A model generated the notes under the pieces. It ran no database searches and was not told the origin of the DNA. It was given only the letters and a program-made list of their open reading frames with translations. From Harpalus rubripes (lineage: Eukaryota; Arthropoda; Insecta; Coleoptera; Carabidae), in the NCBI GenBank assembly GCA_963082715.1, contig OY720450.1, positions 56,018,849 to 56,082,848 on the forward strand: DNA of 64,000 bases, read 5' to 3'. The first letter of the stretch is position 1, and each line of letters starts with the position of its first letter. The position numbers were made by a program, and so were the translations under genes. Positions 53,445-62,822 of the stretch are shown here, in pieces.

Positions 53445-53582
53445 GTATAGTATGTAACACGTGTGTGAAGCCTATTTTACATTCGGGTGGTTTGCAACAC
53501 TCGCCTTCGGCTCGTGTCGCAATCTCCACCCTCATGTAAAAACTTCAGCTTCACACACTTGCCACATAATATACTATTATGG
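53445..53582. mobile_element. Foldback element of about 140 bp
   Basis: The left part reads AGTATAGTATGT, GTGTGTGAAGC, TTACATTCGGGTGG and GCAACACTCG. The right part reads TCGTGTCGC, CCACCCTCATGTAA, GCTTCACACAC and ACATAATATACTAT, complementary in reverse order around a CCTTCGG centre. A long imperfect hairpin results. The size and structure fit a MITE. Confidence 0.75.
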
Positions 53583-54102
53583 TATGCAAATTAACAAGGA
53601 ATATCTTATGATACATGAAAGAAGCAAATAATACACATGAATTTATGCTATGTTCACATTAATTTATTTGTTTTTTTAATATTTCTTTCTCCAATTCTAT
53701 CTTTTTTTAAATGGATTTCTTTATTTCTAAATCAATTTTTTCATTTCTTGTTTTAATTTTATTAATTCTAAATTCGCCGTTTCAACTTTCATGTGAAGGA
53801 GATGCAAATCAGTTTCGCGTTTGTTCCGTGCACCAAAAATAGTGTCTACTTCCCCACAAATTGTCTCATTAAAATCTGACACCTTCCGATTTTTAGAACG
53901 TTTAGGAGGTGTACGACGGGAATTCTGTTTTTCTTCTGCTACAGCTCCTTCAGTTAAAATCTCTATTTCAGGATTTGGTAATGGTATATCAGGATCGGGA
54001 TCAGGAATAGATGGTGGTTCCTTCGGAGTGGTAGGTATAAGAAGTCTATAAAAATTGTAATATATGTAATATATCTATTTGACGTACCTAAATGTAAATA
54101 CA

Positions 54103-54910
54103 ATAGGGGATTCCGATCGTGACATCACAAAGTGCGCCATTTGCGGTGAAATCTTGAACTATGTGGACAAATAGACATTTTCTGTTGACATGTATTCAGT
54201 TAGTGATGAAAATGAATTTTTTTAGTGCACAGTTAGTGCCAAGGGCGATATTAAAAAGGAAAAATATTGAAAATCATTCTGTGAATGACCTAAAAAAGAT
54301 GGTTAGTGTCGTGGTCTGAAAAAAGGCGGAAAAAGAGCGATCTTATTTTAAGATTTTAGTTTCGGTTATTTACTGGGTATTTATTGTTTTATACTAACTC
54401 AAAATGTTTCAAAGTTTTCAGAAATCAAAATTATATGAATCCCACATTCATATAATTTTGACGCAGTGATAATATATTACCCTGCATTGATAGTGGTAAA
54501 TGGGTATCTACGATAATTTCATGTAATACGTGTGTGGTAGTTGATGTAAATATAAAGTGGGGCTGTGGTGGGGCTATTTTCCATCTCATAACATATCAAA
54601 CCTATTTAACTACGGACACATATACCACTACTTCCACGAAACCATTTAGTTTGCTGTAATTAGGCCATAAGAGATGAGATCGGCTTGTAAAATGGCATAA
54701 AATTAACTCCTCATATATTTTTTATATTTATTCTTGTAATCACTCTTACAGAGGCCATAAGCGTACCTAATAACCATTTTTTAAATATAAAACACAAATT
54801 TCACAAGGCTATCCACTTGACAGCACGATGACAGCTACTTGTATGTCCACATAGTTCATAAAAATACCGCGACGGGGCGCTTAATATTCGCTTAATCGGA
54901 ATCCCCTATT
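54103..54910. mobile_element. Inverted-repeat element, about 0.8 kb, in the Myb-like gene's intron
   Basis: AATAGGGGATTCCGAT (54103-54118) is inverted at 54895-54910. Further in, GAACTATGTGGACA (54156-54169) is inverted at 54844-54857, so the terminal repeats extend about 65 bp with gaps. The flanks are compatible with a TA target site (TA-GGGG...CCCC-TA). No transposase is visible, so it is a non-autonomous element. Confidence 0.82.
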
Positions 54911-55016
54911 AAAGTAAGAACAATTCTGAAATTATAAACAATGTATATAATTTTAAAATAAGTTATTAAAAACAGAACACATGCATCAAAGTTTCTCTAA
55001 ATAATCCAATTCCATT

Positions 55017-55022
<6 letters not shown>

Positions 55023-55080
<58 letters not shown>
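55023..55080. repeat. (TA)n microsatellite
   Basis: About 29 uninterrupted TA units in the intron of the Myb-like gene. Confidence 0.97.
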
Positions 55081-55083
<3 letters not shown>

Positions 55084-55285
55084 GAAGTAATCAAAAATTT
55101 ATTTGCACTACTTTACATACTGTATTAGCACGGGACTGATATTTGATAAAAATTAACCATAATTATATTACTTTATACCTGTAACATGCTCACCGCCACA
55201 GCATTATTTTATTTTATAGAACCTGCCAGTCACTTAAGTAAAATAAAAATTAGAGAAAAGTATTTGTTAATAGATAGTTTTAGTA

Positions 55286-55978
55286 GGGACTAAAAACGAA
55301 ATGGAAACGAAAACGAAATAAATCGAAATTTTTATAAAGACGAATACGGAAACGAATTCTGTTTTATGTTTAATTTTAATAATAGCAAATAATTCACACG
55401 CAAATAATGAATTTCCAGATATCTACCATAATATGTTAAAACAGTTGTTCAATTTGTATTTTCATCTAATTTTTGTTTTTTTATTCAGTTATCTACTAAA
55501 ATATAATAGTAATTGGTGTGAAATTGTTTTATTAATCAACAAAAAAAAAAAAATATCTACTAATAACTCTTTGTTTTTGTTATAAATTAAAAAGAAAAGT
55601 TAAAATAAATATATCACGGCATATTACCCATTACTGGGTGTGCCAATATGCTTTCTATACAGATATCGGTAATGATGAAATATTTGTACCGTGCGGGCGC
55701 TTACCAGGCATCACCTCACTGGCACTCATTTCTGGCGTGGAGAATGTACCACAAGAGTAAATTTTGTGTGAATTTAAAATTTGAAATAATTTTTAACGTC
55801 AGTCGGAATCGAATCGGTCCCATTCGCGTCTAGACACTCGACACACCGCCACGAGACCCCAAGAAAAAGATGAAACTGGTTTTGCATTTCACTATTCACG
55901 AAAACGAAACGAGTGAAAACGAAATATCGCGTTTTTTTCCTAGTAGAAACGAACCAAATAATTTTCGTTGATAGTCCC
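55286..55978. mobile_element. Inverted-repeat element, about 0.7 kb, with AACGAAA subterminal repeats
   Basis: GGGACTA (55286-55292) and TAGTCCC (55972-55978) form short terminal inverted repeats. Just inside, AACGAAA occurs many times on the left and as AACGAAA and TTTCGTT on the right. Flanks GTTTTAGT and GTTTTAAT resemble an 8-bp hAT-type duplication but are not flush with the repeats. It lies in the Myb-like gene's intron. Confidence 0.6.
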
Positions 55979-56222
55979 GGGTTTTAATGGTTTCAAATTA
56001 GTAATATACAGTTAAAAATTCGATGCTAAATGAGGTTAGAAAATAATGGCGGGAAAACACATCAGAGAACGGAGAACCACATCTCCAAAATAAACTACTT
56101 ACAGTAAAATGAAAATAAAAGTAATAAAAACGCATACCCAGTTTCTGCATCCAATATATACTCCTCTGTTACAGCATCGGAGTCAAAGTCATTCTTGTCC
56201 TCCGTAAAATCTGACGGGCTAA

Positions 56223-57592
56223 CGGGTGTATTCTAAAGACAATCCGTTATTTATAAACGGACCGTTAAAATTAAGATATCCGTTAACTAAATTTTACTAT
56301 TCTAAAGACACTATCCGTTAATAATATAAACGGAGATTCGTTTATGTTATCCGTTTATAAATAAAATTTAAACGGAGAATTATTCATCGTTAATTGTAAA
56401 CGGACGACATTTAATACATAAATATTTGGAAATTTCTAAATTTTAAGCAGAGAATGGCGTTCCTTTACTGTTTGCTCCGACCCTTGGATTCATAAAATGT
56501 AATTGAAAGGAAAGAACAAATAAATAAATTTTATAACAAAATTATACTCGTACATAACCTATAAAAAATCGGTTCGATGAAAGATTTTAACAATACAAAA
56601 ATTGTCTATTACTCGTTCTCAAAAAAATTGAAAATGCTTTCTCTAATGAAACGAGCAGATATTTTACTCTACATTGCAAATCTTGTACTTTACCTAATGT
56701 TTTAAAAATATTCGAGTATTTTCAGGACTGCATTTAATCTTCAGGGGCCCAAGACACAAATGTTCTATTGGTTCCTTTATTTATAATTATTGATTACAAC
56801 AAAGGATATTTTCATCGCAACAAAGAATATTTTGATTACAACAATGGATATTTTGATTATATTCGAAGAATACTGATTAGATGAATGAATCTAATGAAGA
56901 AAATTTCATTAATATTTGCGAAGAATTAAGAATCAAGCTCATAATGTGTGTTTTATAATTTGTGTAGTTTTTAAAGTGCATGCGCCTATATTTAATTGTG
57001 GCCCCGCGTATGTTCATTTTCTCGATACTGCAGATTAGCTTGGTGGTGTCTATAATTTCAAGATAAATGTTGGGGTTGGGCGTTGGGGACCTTCTTCATT
57101 ATTACTTTAGCTGCGCTTAATAAGTAACGAATTATGGTTTTATAGATTTTTTTGTTTTATGCCAATTTTTTTTCCAAATTTACAATATATAATAATATGA
57201 AAAGGTTATGAAACTGACAATTTTGACATGTATTACAACAAAGTATTCACCTACCAACATTCCAAAGATTATTTTGAAGAATATATTCATTATTGTGATT
57301 ATTTATTGATTTAAATTTATTACTAAATAGTATCTCTAAATTTATGTATCACAAATATGTGTTTAGATCTTAATATATTTTGTTATTATCAAAATATAAA
57401 TATGTTGACATTTACAATTTGACAACACTGCCCTGCAGTAGCAAACGGATCCGTTTATTATATTAATTTTAACGGATCCGTTGAAATGTCATATTGTGAA
57501 TAGAATTTTTAGCGGAATCCGTTAATAAGAAATATTTTAACGGAATCCGTTTACATAATATATTTTAACGGATTGTGTTTAGAATACACCCA
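56223..57592. mobile_element. 1370-bp TIR element (PIF/Harbinger-like) inserted in the Myb-like exon
   Basis: GGGTGTATTCTAAA (56224-56237) is inverted at 57578-57591, and the 3-bp target duplication is TAA (56220-56222 and 57593-57595). The 3-bp TWA duplication and G-rich ends fit PIF/Harbinger. About 170 bp at each end is filled with CCGTTA, TAACGG and AACGGATCCGTT motifs in both orientations. The middle (about 56400-57420) encodes no recognisable transposase, so it is non-autonomous. Confidence 0.85.
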
Positions 57593-57917
57593 TAAGAGTG
57601 CTGACACACCAGTCAGTTTCACTGGGTTCTTCTATTGCTGGCCCTCCTCCGGTTCCTTTAATGTGCTTTTTATATTTGCCAATATTTTGCTTTGCGTGTC
57701 CCTTCGACCTGAACCAAAACTGGCGTAATTGTTTGGAACATCTAGTAAAGCCCAAAGCTTTAAATTTCTGGGCCAGTTCCTCCCACAACTCCTTTCTAGC
57801 TTTTATAGCTCGGCCATCATTCGATTTATTTTCGATTATTTTAATATTTTTCTCTAAGAATTCGAAAAATATCTCCTTTTCCGTCGATGAAAACGGAGTT
57901 CTATCCGTTTTAGGCAT

Positions 57918-58317
57918 CTACAATATAATGTAACTTTATAACTACATAATATTAAATAATATTATACATTTTCAAATATATAACATAAATAATGTAAATT
58001 ATACTTACATTATTACTAAAATATAGCAAGAATATATTTCTAAACTAAATTTCTATTTGACAACACCAACACCTTGACAGCCGATAGCCACTACCACAAC
58101 ACAAAAATTAATGAATATGCGCAGTTGCCAAATGTAATTTGTCCGAAGTAGCGCTACCTGTAGTAGCGGGAAAAATTGAAGGTGAGAATATAAAGTATTG
58201 AAAAATCGCTACTTCGCGAAAAAGTGCTTCTTCAAGTAGCAGCTGAAATAGCGCTACTTTAATGTAGGTTAGAATACGGGTCATAGTGTCTCTGGTCTGT
58301 GATATGGGGCGTGATAT
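57918..58317. promoter_or_regulatory. Upstream region of the Myb-like gene with repeated TAGCGCTA palindromes
   Basis: GTAGCGCTAC (58148-58157) and TAGCGCTA (58249-58256) are perfect palindromes. Related half-sites lie between them (TAGTAGCGGG, TCGCTACTTCGCG, AAGTAGCAGC). Next comes TTAGAATACGGG (about 58269-58280), which shares GTATTCTAA with the ends of the 56223-57592 element. It may be promoter, element end or both; not decided. Confidence 0.45.
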
Positions 58318-58322
58318 GTACT

Positions 58323-58431
58323 TGTTGTATATATGTCTAGTGTGCTATAAAAAACAAGTATTTGACATATAATGATTTTGTACGTTTTTTAAATAAATAT
58401 AAACCTCCTGGTAATCTGCAGTTTTATTACA
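58323..58431 (+). repeat. Gypsy-Q 5' LTR (109 bp)
   Basis: Unusually short LTR; pairs with 62137-62245. Confidence 0.94.
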
Positions 58432-58471
58432 ATTATATTTATTTAAAAAGACTAAATAACGTTTGCGTGAT

Positions 58472-61400
58472 ATGGAGAAGTACCTCAGACCAAGTAGATT
58501 TGAAACAGACCCGGATTCTGCTACTGCTGCAAAAGAATGGACTCACTAGCTAAAAACGTTCGAAAACTTTATGGAAATTGTGGAATTTACAAGTGATGAA
58601 GATAAATTGAAGGTATTTATCAACTATCTATCCCATAATGTATACGAGCTAATTAATGACTGCACTTCGTACCAAGCAGCAATAACGATACTAAGTGCTA
58701 TTTATGTTAAAAAGAAAAACGAAATATTCGCACGTCACCTTTTAGCATCGAGAAAACAACAGTCTGGCGAGACCATTGACCAATTTGTTCAAGGGCTAAA
58801 GCTCCTCAGCAAGGATTGTGAGTTCACAGATGTTAAAGCTGCTGAACATAGAGACGAATATATCCGTGATGCTTTTATAAACGGTCTGACATCTTCACAT
58901 ATAAGACAGAGGTTGTTCGAAAATGATTCGTTGGACCTAGCTGAGGCTGTAAAGCAAGCAAGAGCTTTAGAGTTAGCACAGGTTCAAGCTGAGCGCTATC
59001 CTACTCCTAATTCTTATATCAATGCTGTTTCAAACTCTTCGAAAGATGTCCCTGAAGAACATTCTAAAGCTCAAAACGCCAAAGCAGATGACATAACTGC
59101 TGCTACCAATAAAAAATACGCTCCTAAATGTTTCTTTTGTGGAAATGATCGTCACGCCAGAGTAAATTGTCCAGCTAGAGAAGCAACTTGCAATTACTGT
59201 CATAAGAAAGGACATTTTGCCAAAGTTTGCAAAATGAGAACTAAAGCGAATACGTCCGCTGCAATCTTGGCTAATACATTTGGTGGATTTACTACAGTTT
59301 TGAATAATGCCGTAGTTACCGGTAAAGTCAACGGTTTGAAATCTACCTGTCTAATAGACACAGGAAGTTCCACAAGTTTCATCAATTCAGCATTTGTTTC
59401 ACGAAATCACATCAAACTATATAAAGAGAAGGGACAGGTCTCAATGGCTACTACAAGTTTGAAATCAAACATTGAAGGTTACGTCCTAGTTAATCTAGTG
59501 CTATTGGGACACGAGTATCCTAATTTTAAACTAACAATACTTGAAGAATTATGCACTGATGTTGTTATAGGTCATGATCTTCTGAAACTACATTCGAATG
59601 TAGATTTAGTTTTCGGCGGGCGGAAACCAGCACTCTTAGTTTGCTCCTCTTGCGCAAAGGTGGAACCACCAAAATTGTTCAATGTCCTCACCCCTGAATG
59701 TAGACCTATAGCTACGAAATCTAGGAGATATTCCGACGACGATATGACTTTTATTAAAAAAGAAATAACCAGACTCTTGGAGGAAGATATCATTGAAGAA
59801 AGCTGTTCTCCTTGGAGAGCTCAAGTATTAATTGTTAACAATGGAAATAAAAAACGTCTATGCATAGATTATTCACAGACCATAAATAGATTTACCTTAT
59901 TAGACGCATACCCTCTTCCAAACATTGACGAATTGGTTCGAAAGGTTGCCTTGGATTCAGTCTTTAGTACGATCGACCTCAAACAAGCTTACCATCAAGT
60001 ACCGATTTCCGTAGAAGAAAAATTATATACCGCCTTTGAAGCAAATGGTCGTTTGTATCACTATAATAGAATACCCTTCGGGGTAACCAATGGTGTGGCT
60101 TGTTTTCAAAGGGTAATAGATAATATTATAACTAACGAAAAATTAACTGGAGTTTATGCCTATCTTGACGATATCATAGTCTGTGGGAAGAACCAAAAAG
60201 AACACGATCAAAATTTGGAAGGACTTTTAAATGCTTTAGATAAATACAATTTAGTAATTAATAAAAACAAATGTCAATTTTCCTTGTCAAGTGTAAGACT
60301 ACTGGGCCATTTAATTTTACATAAAACAATCCAACCAGATCCTGATCGCTTAAAACCATTATTAGATCTTCCTCTACCTTCTGTTACATCTTCTCTGAAA
60401 CGAGCCCTAGGCCTCTTTGCTCATTATTCAAAATGGATTCCTCTCTTTTCAAATAAAATACGAAACCTAACTGACTGTGTCTCTTTTCCATTGTCACCCG
60501 AAGCATCACAAGACTTTGAAAATCTCAAAAAAGAGATCTGTAAATCAGTTGTAACATCTATTGACGTAAACATTCCTTTGACAGTAGAGACAGACGCTTC
60601 CGACGTAGCCATAGCTGCGACTTTAAGCCAAGAGGGACGTCCCGTGGCCTTCTTCTCACGAACTCTAAACAAATCTGAAAGGTTGCACTCATCAATTGAA
60701 AAGGAGGCTGCGGCTATTGTAGAATCATTAAAGAAATGGAAGGCATTTCTTATCGGTCGAAATTTTAAACTTATCACTGATCAACAAGCCCTCTCGTTTA
60801 TGTTTAATTTGAAACATTCGAGCAAAATCAAGAACGATAAAATCATGAGATGGAGACTAGAATTATCGCCTTACCAGTTTGACATAGTATACCGCCCTGG
60901 AAAAGACAATGTTAAAGCTGATACTCTTTCAAGAATTTGTTGCGCCACATCTGATAAAAAATTATTTGACCTACATCAGTCACTCTGCCACCCAGGAATA
61001 ACGAGGATGTTCCACTGGGTGAAGAGTAAAAACTTAAACTATACATTAGAAGACGTTAGAAAAATGTCATTTGCTTGTCCTATATGTGCAGAAGTGAAAC
61101 CGCGATTCCATCATTATCAGGGTTGTCTTATAAAAGCCACTACACCATTCGAGCGCCTCAACGTCGATTTTAAGGGGCCGCTCCCCTCTAAGACTAAAAA
61201 TCGTTACCTTCTCACTATTATTGACGAATATTCTCGTTTTCCATTTGCCTACCCATGTCAAGACTTATGTGCTTCAACTATAATTGAATGTTTTTCCCAG
61301 TTATTCTCAATTTTCGGAGCACCCGCTTACATTCATTCTGATAGAGGCACAAATTTCCTTTCTCGAGAATTAACGGACTACCTTCATTCTAACGGAATAG

Positions 61401-62042
61401 CTACGAGCCGCACGACTCCGTATAACCCACGAGGAAATGGGCAGATTGAACGCTACAACGGTACGATTTGGAAGACAATAACGCTAGCACTTAAGAGAAA
61501 TCAAATGCGTCCTATAGACTGGGAATGTGTCCTGACAGAGTCATTACATTCTATCAGGTCCCTCCTATGTACTGCAACTAATTGTACACCACACGAAAGA
61601 TTCTTCAAACATCTTCGGAGATCTACGAATGGAGACTCTTTGCCATCTTGGTTAATCGCCCCAGGCCCGGTTTTTTTAAAAAGAAATGTCCGCTCCAGCA
61701 AATACGATGATCTAGTGGAAGAAGTGGATTTAGTTGAAGCCAATCCACAATACGCCCATATTAGACGAAAAGACGGAACTGAATCAACAGTGTCACTAAG
61801 ATTTTTAGCACCAAGGGGGGAAAAGGACCTAGTAACAATAGAAACAGAAAAAAACAACTGAAATTGAAACACCCGACTCATTAGCTTTTCCTGACGAAGA
61901 TAAAGAGACCACTGACGCTGTTCGTACTGAATCTAACAATCAAGATCCAACTCCAAATTCATCAACTCAAGATTCTCTTAGCCCACGTCCCGTCAGAGAT
62001 AAAAGACGTCCTGATTACCTAAAGGATTACGTTAGTTATTAA
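58472..62042 (+). pseudogene. Gypsy-Q gag-pol, one stop and one frameshift
   Basis: The probable start is the ATG at 58472 (MEKYLRPSRFETDPDSATAA). A TAG at 58547-58549 sits where Trp is expected (WTH-stop-LKTFENF). The frame is then open to 61861. Zinc knuckles (CFFCGNDRHARVNC, CNYCHKKGHFAKVC) are near residue 220-255. The protease (LIDTGSSTSFINS) is near 293. RT (LCIDYSQTINRFTLLDAYPL, PFGVTNGVACFQ, AYLDDIIVCG) has its active site near 563. RNase H (VETDASDVAIAATLSQ) is near 708. The integrase zinc region has HQSLCHPGITRM and ACPICAEVKP. The core has Asp in NVDFKGPL, Asp in HSDRGTNF and Glu in GQIERYNGT (about 898, 955 and 992). A one-base shift in an A-run near 61850 displaces the last 60 residues, which end RDKRRPDYLKDYVSY at 62042. 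Confidence 0.93.
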
Positions 62043-62136
62043 ACACATAACGTTTGTTCCTAATACTTTGTTTTTGTTTAGTTAAAAATTTGTTTTTAAA
62101 ATTTTATATATATTGTTTGAAATAAGCAGGGGAGAA

Positions 62137-62245
62137 TGTAGTATATATGTCTAGTGTGCTATAAAAAACAAGTATTTGACATATAATGATTTTGTACGTT
62201 TTTTAAATAAATATAAACCTCCTGCTAATCTGCAGTTTTATTACA
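62137..62245 (+). repeat. Gypsy-Q 3' LTR (109 bp)
   Basis: Pairs with 58323-58431; followed by the GTACT target copy. Confidence 0.94.
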
Positions 62246-62390
62246 GTACTCCTAAATGTTACGTCCATATCAAAAACATTCGACTATTGCGCATGCGTAG
62301 GAAACTGATTTTGACGTTTAAATTTTAAAGAAGTCAAATAGTGTCACCGTATTGTAAATATTGGGTGATATTTTATTTAAAATACTTGAA

Positions 62391-62822
62391 ATGCTGGTGG
62401 TAAATATTGAAATATTTAATCGTAGACAAGCTGTAGAGAGGCGAAGAAGATTAAATAATTTTATACAAATAAGATGAAACCAAAGTAACCCTTTCTCTTT
62501 GGACAATGTATTATTTATAAATCTATTCAGACTTTCCAAAAATGTGGTATACAATCTGATGCACAACCTTATACCATATATGTCATATTCAAATCATACT
62601 AATGCTATTTCCCCTGAAATAAGAATATTTACTGCTCTAAGTTTCTTCTCAACTGGGAGTTATCAGAAACTAATCGGACAAAGTTTCAATTTATCGATGA
62701 GTCAGCAATCTGTAAACAAATGTGTTAGAGAAGTCAGTACTCTAATATACATACATTTGAGGGATGAGTATATTAAATTTCCATATATAGAAAAGCAAAA
62801 AAGTGTAATTAAATTAACATAA
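62391..62822 (+). pseudogene. HARBI1-type transposase, N-terminal exon only
   Basis: It starts MLVVNIEIFNRRQAVERRRR. A TGA at 62475-62477 interrupts the frame, after which NQSNPFSLDNVLFINLFRLS continues. The typical HARBI1 N-terminal block ISPEIRIFTALSFFSTGSYQ and LSMSQQSVNKCVREVSTLI follow. It ends after IKFPYIEKQKSVIKLT. The catalytic DDE part is missing, and a possible 5' splice site (AGTGTAATT) lies near 62806. It differs clearly from the copy at 50400-51311 (compare LSMSQQSVNKCV with GVTQPTVSKIIG), so it is another Harbinger lineage. It is head-to-head with the Myb-like gene at 57917, with gypsy-Q between. Confidence 0.8.

Larger units (their letters stand above)
53727..57917 (-). pseudogene. 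Myb/SANT-like (zeste-type) gene, two exons, exon 1 split by a transposon
   Basis: It starts with Met at 57917 (MPKTDRTPFSSTEKEIFFEF). The Myb/SANT-like domain (about residues 5-85) has Trp residues in KELWEELAQKF and KQLRQFWFRSKGHAK, then GTGGGPA. Exon 1 is 57917-57593 plus 56219-56138. Between them lies a 1370-bp element with TAA duplicated (57593-57595 and 56220-56222). Counting the duplication once, 407 coding bases precede the 5' splice site (GTATGC, 56137). The intron (56137-54046) holds further transposons and ends TTTTTATAG. Exon 2 (54045-53727) adds a Pro/Asp-rich stretch (PSIPDPDPDIPLPNPEIEI) and a helical Lys/Leu-rich C-terminus. The total is 241 residues in one frame. Proteins of this type act with PIF/Harbinger transposases (nuclear entry, binding of element ends) or as chromatin regulators. 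No stop apart from the insertion was seen. Confidence 0.85.
58323..62245 (+). mobile_element. Ty3/gypsy retrotransposon gypsy-Q with 109-bp LTRs
   Basis: LTRs 58323-58431 and 62137-62245 (109 bp each) start TGTTGTATATATG or TGTAGTATATATG and end TTTTATTACA, with two differences seen. The TSD is GTACT (58318-58322 and 62246-62250). The purine tract AAGCAGGGGAGAA precedes the 3' LTR. It is 3.9 kb long with one main gag-pol frame. Confidence 0.95.

Noticed and set aside
53821..54051. Ser/Gly-rich plus-strand frame
   Set aside because: It is the reverse strand of exon 2 of the Myb-like gene, which has splice and frame support.
55648..55833. 61-residue plus-strand frame inside an inverted-repeat element
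   Set aside because: Too short, no motif, and inside a non-autonomous element.
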